In this document: piece after piece, positions 8,061 through 16,446 of the stretch | Numbering within the stretch: position 1 is the first letter of the stretch | How the letters are laid out: every line of letters begins with the position of its first letter | DNA from: UBA5078 sp040384465 | GTDB lineage: Bacteria; Pseudomonadota; Gammaproteobacteria; Pseudomonadales; Pseudohongiellaceae | Length of the DNA stretch: 64,000 nt | Assembly: GCA_040384465.1 (NCBI GenBank) | Contig: JAZKJF010000003.1 | Span: 496,001-560,000, forward strand | Reading direction: 5' to 3' | Notes under the pieces: generated by a model | Databases searched by the model: none | Told to the model about the DNA's origin: nothing | The model's input: the letters and a program-made list of their open reading frames with translations, nothing else | Program-made: the position numbers and the translations under genes

Positions 8061-9623
8061 ATGACTTCTTCTGCCCTGCCTGCCCGTAAAAATACCGCCC
8101 TGCTGCTGATTCTCGACGGCTGGGGTCACCGTGAAGAAACCGAGCACAACGCCATCAGCGCGGCACATACGCCAGTCTGGGATGAGCTATGGAAGAGCTG
8201 CCCGCACACGCTGATCACAACCTCCGGCACCGCCGTGGGCTTGCCGACCGGACAAATGGGCAACTCCGAAGTCGGACACATGAATCTCGGTGCCGGGCGT
8301 ATCGTCTACCAGAACCTGACCCGCATCGACAAAGCCATTGAAGACGGGACCTTCTACTTGAACGAACCACTGGTGGATGCTGTCGACAAGGCCATCATGA
8401 TGGACAAGGCCGTGCACATCCTCGGGCTCATCTCTCCCGGTGGCATCCACAGCCATGAGGATCAGATTCTGGCGATGATCGACCTGGCCGAGCAACGTGG
8501 CGCTGAGAAAATCTATGTCCATGCCTTCCTGGATGGTCGCGACACGCCGCCACGCAGCGCGCTGGCCTCATTGAAGAAAACCGAAGAAAAATTGGCTGAA
8601 TGCGGTGGCCGCATCGTCTCCATCATCGGCCGTTACTTTGCCATGGATCGCGACAACCGCTGGGATCGTGTGCAGACCGCTTATGATCTGCTGACTGCCG
8701 CCAAAGCAGACTACCGTTCCGCGACGCCAGAAGAAGGTTTGCTGGCGGCCTACGCGCGTGGCGAAGACGATGAATTCGTGAAAGCCACCTGCATAGCGGC
8801 GAGTGATTCCGATGTCGTTCACATCGAAGACGGCGATACTGTCATCTACATGAACTTCCGCTCCGACCGCGCACGCCAGTTGACGCGCGCTTTGACTGAC
8901 CCGAACTTCGATAGCTTCGTACGTGCCCGCAAACCCGTGCTCGGCGATTTCGTCTGCCTGACCGAATACGCGGCCGACATCAAAGCTCCCTGCGCCTATC
9001 CGCCCCAGCCTATGGACAACGTACTGGGCGAGTATCTGGAGCGCCTGCACAAGACACAACTGCGCATTGCCGAAACCGAAAAGTACGCCCACGTCACCTT
9101 CTTCTTCAGCGGTGGCCGCGAGGAGCCCTTCGCAGGCGAGACGCGAATTCTGGTGCCGTCTCCGCAAGTCGCCACTTACGACCTGCAGCCTGAAATGAGC
9201 GCGTTTGAAGTGACAGACAAGCTGGTCGAGGCAATTCGCTCCGGCACTTACGACGCCATCATCTGCAACTACGCGAATGGCGACATGGTCGGCCATACCG
9301 GCAGCTTTGACGCCGCCGTGAAAGCTGTCGAGGCACTCGATATCTGCCTCGGTCGCATTGCCGCCGCGATTCGCGACAGTGATGGCCAGTGTCTGATCAC
9401 AGCAGACCACGGCAACGTCGAGCAGATGGTGGACGACGAATCCGGCCAACCCCTCACCTCCCACACCAGCGGCCCGGTGCCACTGGTGTATGTGGGTAAT
9501 CGGCCGTGGAACTTCAAAGCGCCCGGCAGCCTCTGCGACATCGCACCCACGCTGCTGACTCTGATGGACATCCCGGTGCCGCCGGAAATGAGTGGCATCT
9601 CTTTGGTCGCAAAAGGTAGCTGA
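8061..9623 (+). CDS. gpmI: GpmI, cofactor-independent phosphoglycerate mutase
   Basis: 520 residues, the normal family length. It interconverts 3- and 2-phosphoglycerate in glycolysis using two Mn ions and a Ser phosphoenzyme. Visible motifs: LLILDGWGHR (first metal Asp), GQMGNSEVGHMNLGAGR with the catalytic Ser, DGRDTPPRS, GRYFAMDRDNRWDR, FFFSGGREEPF, ADHGNVEQM and SHTSGPVP. The stop codon overlaps the start of envC by one base, so the two are probably co-translated, as in Escherichia. Confidence 0.98.
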   Translation: MTSSALPARKNTALLLILDGWGHREETEHNAISAAHTPVWDELWKSCPHTLITTSGTAVGLPTGQMGNSEVGHMNLGAGRIVYQNLTRIDKAIEDGTFYLNEPLVDAVDKAIMMDKAVHILGLISPGGIHSHEDQILAMIDLAEQRGAEKIYVHAFLDGRDTPPRSALASLKKTEEKLAECGGRIVSIIGRYFAMDRDNRWDRVQTAYDLLTAAKADYRSATPEEGLLAAYARGEDDEFVKATCIAASDSDVVHIEDGDTVIYMNFRSDRARQLTRALTDPNFDSFVRARKPVLGDFVCLTEYAADIKAPCAYPPQPMDNVLGEYLERLHKTQLRIAETEKYAHVTFFFSGGREEPFAGETRILVPSPQVATYDLQPEMSAFEVTDKLVEAIRSGTYDAIICNYANGDMVGHTGSFDAAVKAVEALDICLGRIAAAIRDSDGQCLITADHGNVEQMVDDESGQPLTSHTSGPVPLVYVGNRPWNFKAPGSLCDIAPTLLTLMDIPVPPEMSGISLVAKGS

Positions 9624-10774
9624 TGAAAATTGCCTTGAGTGCAGCAGTGCTGTGCGCCGTGACGGTTTGCGGCGCAGCGTTCGCGGCGGAAGAAGCCGCC
9701 ACGGACCCTGCCCCCGAAGAACAGCTCACTCAAGTCAACGCCGCTATCAGTCAGATCGAAGACTGGCTTAACTCCGCCGCCAACAACCGCAGCAGCCTGG
9801 AAACCGAACTGCGCGACACCACCCAGCAGATCACCGCAACCAGCGCAGCGATTGCCGAAAACCAAGCCGCCATTGGAGCGCTGGAAACCGAGCTGGAGCT
9901 GCTAGCACAGCGCAGTACGGAACTGGAAGCGGCCCGGGACGCTCAGCAGGATCTCGTGAAGCGCGCCGTGCGGGCCTCCTACATGAGCGGCAGCGAGAGC
10001 TACCTGAAACTGTTGCTCAATCAGGAAGATCCCTCTCTCAGCGCGCGCATGCTGCGGTACTACAGCGATTTCAACACCGAGCGACTATCGCGGATTCAGG
10101 CGTTTCGCGCCACTCTGGAAGAGCTGGAGATCACGGCCACCAGCATTGCAGAGGCCAGCCAGACCTTGCTGACTCGTCAGAGTGAACTCGACACACAGGT
10201 CGCCACGCTCAATGACAGTCGCGCCACCCGGCAATCGCTCCTGAAAGAGCTGGACAGCGACATCGCCGCACGCAGTGGCGAACTGGCACAACTCACCGAA
10301 GACCGTGCCCGCGTAGAAGAACTGATCAAGCAGATCAACGATGCCATCGCCAGCATCCCGCCTCCCGAACAACTGACCCCTTTCAGTGAAGCACGCGGCC
10401 GCTTGCCCTGGCCGGTCAACGGACGGGCACTGAACCGCTTCGGCGAGAGTTACAGCGACGGCAACCTGCATCGTCAAGGCATTGTACTGGCCGCCGACGC
10501 AGGCTCTCCGGTGCGCGCCGTCCACCCCGGCCGCGTGGTTTTTTCCGACTGGCTGCGGGGCTCGGGCCTGCTGGTGGTGGTCGACCACGGCGATGGGTAT
10601 CTGAGCCTTTACGCCAACAACCAGACGCTGGTGAAGAACACGGGAGATTGGGTCAATCGCGGCGAAGCGCTCGCTACTGCGGGTGAGAACGGTGGAATGG
10701 ACCAGCCCGGTCTCTATTTCGAGATCCGCCGCCACGGCGAGGCACTGGACCCGGCGGTCTGGTGTGAGTCATAA
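9623..10774 (+). CDS. envC: EnvC-like murein hydrolase activator (degenerate LytM domain)
   Basis: 383 residues: signal peptide (cleavage near AAFAAEE), a long coiled coil of about 220 residues, then a C-terminal LytM/M23 domain. Zinc-binding residues of active M23 peptidases are missing: the HxGxD Asp is replaced (HRQGIVL), the usual His of YAH is Asn (LYANN), and LHFE is LYFE. This matches EnvC, which lacks peptidase activity and instead activates the division amidases in the periplasm under FtsEX control. The gene order gpmI-envC-(ctp)-yibQ is conserved in relatives. Confidence 0.93.
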   Translation: MKIALSAAVLCAVTVCGAAFAAEEAATDPAPEEQLTQVNAAISQIEDWLNSAANNRSSLETELRDTTQQITATSAAIAENQAAIGALETELELLAQRSTELEAARDAQQDLVKRAVRASYMSGSESYLKLLLNQEDPSLSARMLRYYSDFNTERLSRIQAFRATLEELEITATSIAEASQTLLTRQSELDTQVATLNDSRATRQSLLKELDSDIAARSGELAQLTEDRARVEELIKQINDAIASIPPPEQLTPFSEARGRLPWPVNGRALNRFGESYSDGNLHRQGIVLAADAGSPVRAVHPGRVVFSDWLRGSGLLVVVDHGDGYLSLYANNQTLVKNTGDWVNRGEALATAGENGGMDQPGLYFEIRRHGEALDPAVWCES

Positions 10775-10830
10775 GCAAACCCATGCTATCCTGCCCATCA
10801 GCACTCGCAACCACTGCGCAGAGGAACACC

Positions 10831-12219
10831 ATGAACGTATTTACCCGCACCGCTTCCCCATTGAGTCGCGCTATTCGCTGCGGTCTTGCGCTGTCATTGT
10901 TCGCAATCGGCCACCAAGCCCTGGCGCAGCCAGTCGCGCAACAGCAACCGCTGCCTTTGCCGCTGGACGAGGTGCGCATCTTCACCGAGGCGCTGGACAA
11001 TATCCGCAATTCCTACGTGCAGCCCATCGACGACAAGCAGCTGCTGGAGTTCGCCATCAAAGGCATGCTGGCGGGACTGGACCCGCATTCCGCTTATCTG
11101 AGCACTGAGGACTACGACTCTCTGCAGGAGACAACGACAGGCGAGTTCGGTGGCGTCGGCATTGAAGTCGGCGAGCAGGATGGCCTGATCAAGGTCATCA
11201 CGCCTATCGATGACACCCCAGCCCAGCGCGCGGGCATTCTGGCGGGCGATCTGATTATCGAGATCGATGGTCAGCTGTTGCGCGAGTTGCCTGTGAATGA
11301 AGCCGTAGAACTAATGCGCGGCGAGATCGGCACCACTATCGTCATCGGCATCCTGCGCGAAGGCGAACCCGAACCACTGGAATTCACCCTGACCCGGGAA
11401 GTCATCGAAGTGGCCAGCGTGCGCCACCGCGAACTGGAGCCGGGCTATGCCTATCTGCGGATATCGCAGTTCAAGATCAATACCGGCGAAGAAGTACTGG
11501 AAGCACTGACCGAGATCAAGGCCGCACAGCCAGAATTGAAGGGGCTGGTGTTGGATCTGCGGAATAATCCCGGCGGCATTCTTCAGGCATCAGTGGAAGT
11601 CGTCGATGCCTTCATTTCAGAGGGCAAGATTGTTTACACCCAAGGTCGTGGTGAAGAAATCGAGATGGAATATTTTGCCAACCCCGCTGACCCGAGCGAA
11701 GGCGTGCCGGTGGTCGTGCTGATCAACAGTGGCTCGGCCTCTGCCGCCGAGATCGTTGCTGGCGGACTACAAGATCATGGCCGCGCAGTCATCATGGGCA
11801 CTCGCAGCTTCGGGAAAGGATCAGTGCAGACGGTCATGCCGCTGACCAATGACCGCGCCATCAAACTGACCACAGCGCTGTACTTTACGCCCAACGGCCG
11901 CTCCATTCAGGCTCAGGGCATCGAGCCGGACATCGTTGTCGAAGAAGGCCTGGTCACCCGCGCCACTGGTCGTGAAGGCATTACCGAAATCAATCTCGAA
12001 GGACACCTGCGCAACGGTAACGATCTCGACGATGTGGTACGTGAGCCGGTCGTGGACGCTGAGCAAGTGGTGGTCAATGACTACCAGTTGCAGGAAGCGC
12101 TGACCTTGCTGCGCGGCATCAACATTCTCGATGCCGCACGCCTGAAGAAGCCGCAGAACACCGGGCGCACCCCGGAAGCTGGCGTAACGACAGCCGGTGT
12201 CGTTGACGCTCCGCAATAG
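10831..12219 (+). CDS. S41-family C-terminal processing peptidase (CtpA-like)
   Basis: 462 residues from the ATG preceded by AGAGGA; a start 48 bases upstream has no signal peptide in phase. Order: signal peptide (ends near QALAQ), helical region, PDZ domain (GGVGIEVGEQDGLIKV to about residue 190), then the S41 catalytic domain with the Ser in NSGSASAAEI and the Lys in RSFGKGSVQ. These periplasmic proteases trim C-terminal tails and degrade murein hydrolases. It lies between envC and yibQ, a setting that suggests a link to cell-wall remodelling. Confidence 0.93.
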   Translation: MNVFTRTASPLSRAIRCGLALSLFAIGHQALAQPVAQQQPLPLPLDEVRIFTEALDNIRNSYVQPIDDKQLLEFAIKGMLAGLDPHSAYLSTEDYDSLQETTTGEFGGVGIEVGEQDGLIKVITPIDDTPAQRAGILAGDLIIEIDGQLLRELPVNEAVELMRGEIGTTIVIGILREGEPEPLEFTLTREVIEVASVRHRELEPGYAYLRISQFKINTGEEVLEALTEIKAAQPELKGLVLDLRNNPGGILQASVEVVDAFISEGKIVYTQGRGEEIEMEYFANPADPSEGVPVVVLINSGSASAAEIVAGGLQDHGRAVIMGTRSFGKGSVQTVMPLTNDRAIKLTTALYFTPNGRSIQAQGIEPDIVVEEGLVTRATGREGITEINLEGHLRNGNDLDDVVREPVVDAEQVVVNDYQLQEALTLLRGINILDAARLKKPQNTGRTPEAGVTTAGVVDAPQ

Positions 12220-12244
12220 AGACAGAACCTTGCCAAACTCCAGC

Positions 12245-13291
12245 ATGGCACCGCGTCGGCCCGCGAAACGGGCCGCACGCAAATCGCCCTTTCTCGCCGC
12301 CCTCACCCGCAACTCCAGACTGCTCGGCATCGTGCTGGTCAGTGTATTGGGTGGGTTACTGCTGATGGCGCAGAATGCTTCAGAATCACAACCCGAGATC
12401 CGCACACCACCGACCGTCTTTTCTCTGGAGCAACCTGTTGCTGGGCCTCCGGTTACGGCACTCCCGGTTACTACTCTCCCAGTTACTACCCTCCCAGCTG
12501 CGACACCCGAAGCCATCGCTCCCGCTCCTGTCACCTCGGCAGCGGTCTCTCCCGTAATTGTGGAACAGGCTGCAGAACAGTTGCCTATTGCACCGACATC
12601 CGGCGATTCACCGTATTACATCGCCTTGATCATCGACGACATCGGCTACAGCGGACCTCTCGGAGAACGTGCCATCGCATTACCGGGCGCTGTCACCTAC
12701 GCCGTGCTCCCCCACACACCCTTCGGCACTGAATTGGCAGAACTGGCACACGGCCATAGCAAGGAAGTGATGTTGCACGCACCAATGAGCAATCTCGCGC
12801 AGCAACCACTCGGCCCTGGTGCGCTCACCGATCAGTTGAGTCAGGAAGATTTTATCGCCACACTCAAGGGCAACATCGACGCTATCCCCCATCTGCAGGG
12901 CATCAACAATCACATGGGCAGTGAGCTGACCGGCATGCAGATGCAGATGCAATGGGTGATGGAAGTGCTCAAGGAGCGCGGTCTGTATTTTGTGGACAGC
13001 TTCACCACGGCAGAGAGCGTGGCCGGTGACGCGGCACGCGAACACAACATCCCCACGACGACGCGCAATGTATTTCTGGATAATGAGACGACAGCAGAGG
13101 ATATTGACCGGCAGTTTCAGCGCTTGCTGCAGACGGCGCGCGAGCACGGCAGTGCGGTAGGAATCGGTCACCCCTACGAGGAAACACTAGATTATCTGGA
13201 GAAGGCGCTGCCTGCACTCGCACAGGAGAATATCGAACTGATTCCGGTCTCGGCGATGATCCGTCTGCAGCAGGGCGAAGCGGCGCCTTAG
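12245..13291 (+). CDS. yibQ: YibQ-type divergent polysaccharide deacetylase family protein
   Basis: 348 residues from the ATG; GTG and TTG codons slightly upstream are alternatives, and no start has a clear ribosome binding site. A basic N-terminus leads to one membrane helix (about 30-48), a Pro/Thr/Val low-complexity linker, then the divergent deacetylase domain (PF04748): ALIIDDIGYSG, VTYAVLPHTPF, EVMLHAPM, INNHMGSELT, FVDSFTT and GIGHPYEETL. Metal-type Asp and His residues are present, but the substrate of this family is unknown. It follows ctp directly and its 3' end overlaps the convergent hisF by 4 bases. Confidence 0.9.
   Translation: MAPRRPAKRAARKSPFLAALTRNSRLLGIVLVSVLGGLLLMAQNASESQPEIRTPPTVFSLEQPVAGPPVTALPVTTLPVTTLPAATPEAIAPAPVTSAAVSPVIVEQAAEQLPIAPTSGDSPYYIALIIDDIGYSGPLGERAIALPGAVTYAVLPHTPFGTELAELAHGHSKEVMLHAPMSNLAQQPLGPGALTDQLSQEDFIATLKGNIDAIPHLQGINNHMGSELTGMQMQMQWVMEVLKERGLYFVDSFTTAESVAGDAAREHNIPTTTRNVFLDNETTAEDIDRQFQRLLQTAREHGSAVGIGHPYEETLDYLEKALPALAQENIELIPVSAMIRLQQGEAAP
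12446..12505 (+). repeat. Four imperfect 15-bp units in the YibQ linker
   Basis: Four consecutive 15-base units of the form CTCCCGGTTACTACT code for PVTAL-PVTTL-PVTTL-PAATP. Two adjacent units differ by only two bases. The repeat forms part of a flexible periplasmic linker. Confidence 0.8.
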
Positions 13292-14061
13292 AGCCGCATC
13301 GTGATGCCCTTGTCGGCCATATAACGCTTGGCCTGGGGAATGCTGTATTCACCGAAGTGGAAGATGCTGGCAGCAAGCACTGCGTCAGCCTGACCGAGCA
13401 ACACGCCATCCACCAGATCCTGCAGATTGCCGACACCGCCAGAGGCGATGATCGGTACCGACACGCTCTCACTGACCGCTTTGTTCAGCGCCAGATCGAA
13501 CCCACTCTTGGTGCCGTCGCGATCCATGCTGGTCAGCAGAATCTCACCGGCGCCATAGCTCACCATGCGCTTCGCCCACTCCACCGCGTCGATGCCGGTC
13601 GCCTTGCGCCCGCCGTGGGTGAATATCTCCCAGCGGTCCGCTTCGCCCACCGCACTGACTTTCTTGGCATCCATCGCGACGACGATGCACTGCGAACCGA
13701 AGCGCTCGGCAGCCTCGCGCACAAACTCGGGGTTGAATACTGCAGCGGTGTTGATCGACACTTTGTCGGCCCCAGCATTCAGCATGGTGCGAATATCTTC
13801 GAGCGTGCGAATACCACCACCCACCGTCAATGGAATGAACACCTGGCTGGCGATGGCCTCGACCGTATGGACCGTGGTCTCGCGCCCTTCGCTGCTGGCG
13901 GTGATGTCCAGAAAAGTAATCTCATCGGCGCCCGCGTCGCTGTAGCGCTTGGAGATTTCCACCGGGTCCCCGGCATCGCGGATATCGAGAAACTTGACGC
14001 CCTTGACCACGCGTCCCTTGTCGCAATCCAGACAGGGAATGATTCGTTTTGCCAGTGCCAT
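13288..14061 (-). CDS. hisF: HisF, imidazole glycerol phosphate synthase cyclase subunit
   Basis: 257 residues, a (beta/alpha)8 barrel. The start MALAKRIIPCLDCDKGRVVKG carries the first catalytic Asp; TVGGGIRTLEDI, VAMDAKK and SGGVGNLQDL are phosphate-binding and active-site elements. HisF takes ammonia from HisH and converts PRFAR to imidazole glycerol phosphate and AICAR. It is the last gene of the hisB-hisH-hisA-hisF group on the minus strand. Its stop overlaps the convergent yibQ by 4 bases. Confidence 0.98.
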   Translation of the reverse strand: MALAKRIIPCLDCDKGRVVKGVKFLDIRDAGDPVEISKRYSDAGADEITFLDITASSEGRETTVHTVEAIASQVFIPLTVGGGIRTLEDIRTMLNAGADKVSINTAAVFNPEFVREAAERFGSQCIVVAMDAKKVSAVGEADRWEIFTHGGRKATGIDAVEWAKRMVSYGAGEILLTSMDRDGTKSGFDLALNKAVSESVSVPIIASGGVGNLQDLVDGVLLGQADAVLAASIFHFGEYSIPQAKRYMADKGITMRL

Positions 14062-14115
14062 GTTGCGTGCCTCGTTAAGCTTGCTGATTCGCTTTGCGCA
14101 GAGTTATGCGCAATG

Positions 14116-14868
14116 TCATGCGCGCAGTGCTGTGTCGCAGAACTGCTGAGCCTCTGCCAGGTTGAGTGCGCCTTCATAGATCGCGCGGCCGGTGATGGCG
14201 CCCATGATGCCAGCACCCGTGCGAGTTTTCGCGACCGCCTGCAGCGCGTGAATATCTTCAATACGACTGACGCCACCGGAGGCGATGATGGGAATACTGG
14301 ACGCTTCGGCAAGTGCCACTGTGGCCGCCACGTTCACGCCCTGCATCATCCCGTCACGGGCGATGTCGGTGTAGATGATGGCCTCGACACCATCGTTGGC
14401 GAATTGCCGTGCCAGATCGATCACATTCACCGTGGACACATTGGCCCAACCGTCGGTGGCGACCATACCGTTCATCGCATCGAGCCCGACCATGATGTGA
14501 CCGGGGAACGCCCTGCAGGCCTCGGCGACAAACGCTGGATTGCGAACGGCCTGAGTCCCGATGATGACGTAGCTGACGCCTGCCGCAAGATAACGCTCGA
14601 TAGTCGGCAAATCACGAATGCCACCGCCGATCTGCAACGGCAGTTGCGGATACGCCTTCGCGATTGCAGCGACGACTTCACCGTTGACTGGTATGCCAGC
14701 AAAAGCGCCATTCAGATCTACCAGATGCAGACGACGCGCGCCTTGTGCGAGCCAATGACCAGCGGTCTTCACAGGATCATCGGAGAATACGGTGGAGTCT
14801 TCCATGCGGCCTTGTTTCAGGCGCACACACTGACCATCTTTCAAATCGATTGCGGGGATGACTAGCAT
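14116..14868 (-). CDS. hisA: HisA, ProFAR isomerase
   Basis: 250 residues with the HisA start MLVIPAIDLKDGQCVRLKQG, the half-barrel repeats LQIGGGIRDLPTIERYL and IASGGVSRIEDI, and the second catalytic Asp in YTDIARDGMMQGVN. It performs the Amadori rearrangement of ProFAR to PRFAR, the substrate of HisF/HisH encoded on either side. It is separated from hisH by 30 bases and from hisF by 54 bases. Confidence 0.98.
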   Translation of the reverse strand: MLVIPAIDLKDGQCVRLKQGRMEDSTVFSDDPVKTAGHWLAQGARRLHLVDLNGAFAGIPVNGEVVAAIAKAYPQLPLQIGGGIRDLPTIERYLAAGVSYVIIGTQAVRNPAFVAEACRAFPGHIMVGLDAMNGMVATDGWANVSTVNVIDLARQFANDGVEAIIYTDIARDGMMQGVNVAATVALAEASSIPIIASGGVSRIEDIHALQAVAKTRTGAGIMGAITGRAIYEGALNLAEAQQFCDTALRA

Positions 14869-14898
14869 AAATACGGATCTACCTGATGTTGAATTACT

Positions 14899-15564
14899 TT
14901 ATACGCTGCCATCCCACGCGAGAAAATTACGCAGCAACTGCAGCCCGCTGTGCTGACTCTTTTCCGGGTGAAACTGCACGGCAAAGATATTGCCCTTGTT
15001 CAGCGCGGCCGTGAATGGCACGCCGTATTCTGTGACACCGGAAGCCTTCTCCTGCGCACCCAGTTCGATGTAATAACTGTGCACGAAATAGAACCGGCTG
15101 TTGTCTTCGATGCCAGCCCACAGTGGATGCTTGTCGATCTGCTTCACCATGTTCCAGCCCATGTGCGGGACTTTCAAACGCTTGCCATCCGCATCCGTGA
15201 GAGCACCCGTTTCCGATCCTTGCGCGTTCCCAAAATAACGCACGCGTCCGGACACCATGCCGAGGCACTCGACGCCATTGTTTTCTTCGCTGCTGTTCAT
15301 CAACGCCTGCATACCCACGCAGACCGCGAGCAGCGGTTTGTTGCGCACCACCTCGGCGACAATCGCGTCGATACCCAGACGGCGAATCTCGCCCATGCAA
15401 TCACGAATCGCGCCCACGCCGGGGAATATCACATGGTCGGCTTGCAGAATGGTGCGGGCATCACTGGTGACGCTGACGGTCACGTTTTTCCCGACATACT
15501 CCACGGCCTTGGCCACGGAATGCAGGTTACCCATTCCATAATCGATAACGGCGACTTTATTCAT
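14899..15564 (-). CDS. hisH: HisH, glutamine amidotransferase subunit of IGP synthase
   Basis: 221 residues, class I glutamine amidotransferase. The start VAVIDYGMGNLHSV is typical; the nucleophile Cys lies in LLAVCVGMQAL and the His-x-Glu of the triad in AVQFHPEKSQHSG. HisH hydrolyses glutamine and channels ammonia to HisF. The ribosome binding site before the ATG is weak. Confidence 0.97.
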   Translation of the reverse strand: MNKVAVIDYGMGNLHSVAKAVEYVGKNVTVSVTSDARTILQADHVIFPGVGAIRDCMGEIRRLGIDAIVAEVVRNKPLLAVCVGMQALMNSSEENNGVECLGMVSGRVRYFGNAQGSETGALTDADGKRLKVPHMGWNMVKQIDKHPLWAGIEDNSRFYFVHSYYIELGAQEKASGVTEYGVPFTAALNKGNIFAVQFHPEKSQHSGLQLLRNFLAWDGSV

Positions 15565-15600
15565 AGCTATTTTTTCTAGAGCAGGATTGAGGCAAGCGGC

Positions 15601-16191
15601 TTACAGCGAACCCTTCGTTGAAGGAATCACGTCGCTGCTGCGCGGATCAATTTCCATGGCCATGCGCAGTGCGCGACCAAAGGCCTTGAAGACAGTCTCG
15701 ATCTGATGGTGCGAATTGACGCCCCGCAGATTGTCGATGTGCAGAGTCACCAAGGCGTGGTTAACGAAGCCTTGGAAAAATTCGTGAAACAGATCGACAT
15801 CAAAACCGCCAACTGCACCACGGGTAAAGGGTATGTGGTACTCCAGACCAGGACGCCCGGAGAAATCGATGACGACGCGGGAGAGCGCTTCATCCAGCGG
15901 CACATAGGCGTGGCCATAGCGGCGGATACCCTTGCGATCCAGCGCCTTGTTGAAAGCCTGGCCCAGCGTAATGCCAAGGTCTTCGACGGTGTGGTGTGCA
16001 TCGATATGCAGATCGCCCACCGCTTTGACCGTGATGTCGATCAGTCCGTGACGAGCAACCTGATCCAGCATGTGATCGAGAAAGGGCAGACCGGTGTCTG
16101 TGCTGAGTTCGCCTGTACCGTCCAGATTCACAGATACCTTGATCTGCGTTTCCTTCGTGTTCCGTTCCACTGTCGCCTGTCGTAAGGACAT
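15601..16191 (-). CDS. hisB: HisB, imidazoleglycerol-phosphate dehydratase (monofunctional)
   Basis: 196 residues from the start MSLRQATVERNTKET, preceded by GGGGA. An upstream in-frame codon would add 52 residues with no family similarity. The two manganese-binding motifs are present as DHMLDQVARHG...DAHHTVED and HEFFQGFVNHA...SHHQIETVFKA. The phosphatase domain fused to HisB in enterics is absent, so this is the monofunctional form usual outside the Enterobacteria. It is the first gene of the hisBHAF group seen here. Confidence 0.97.
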   Translation of the reverse strand: MSLRQATVERNTKETQIKVSVNLDGTGELSTDTGLPFLDHMLDQVARHGLIDITVKAVGDLHIDAHHTVEDLGITLGQAFNKALDRKGIRRYGHAYVPLDEALSRVVIDFSGRPGLEYHIPFTRGAVGGFDVDLFHEFFQGFVNHALVTLHIDNLRGVNSHHQIETVFKAFGRALRMAMEIDPRSSDVIPSTKGSL

Positions 16192-16446
16192 CAAATTTCC
16201 CCAATTGTGCCTGTATACCGGCATTCTGCGCCGGGTTTCAGTGCCGCGCATTATACGGGCAGCGCCGGGGCTTTGAAAGCAAAGATCTCCCGGCCAGCCC
16301 TTGAACAACACGGCGGGAAAGGTTGATGCGCCCCGCATTTCAAGCACTTATACCTCACCCCGGCGGATGCGATAAGCAAGCCTGTTGAGGTACACTGATG
16401 CTCGTGGGCGTGAATTTACGACAGGAATTCTCACAGGGAACACATC
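16192..16446. promoter_or_regulatory. Divergent region between hisB and the asmA-like gene
   Basis: 255 bases without a gene. A minus-strand TATAAT (16255 to 16250) is a plausible -10 for the his genes, but the matching -35 (TTTCAA) is poor. On the plus strand I see no convincing promoter before the AsmA-like gene, only AGGGAAC as its ribosome binding site. No his-leader peptide or attenuator structure is visible. Confidence 0.4.

Noticed and set aside
13357..14865. 502-residue open frame on the plus strand
   Set aside because: Mirror of hisF and hisA, both unmistakable; low-complexity His/Asp/Arg content typical of antisense frames.
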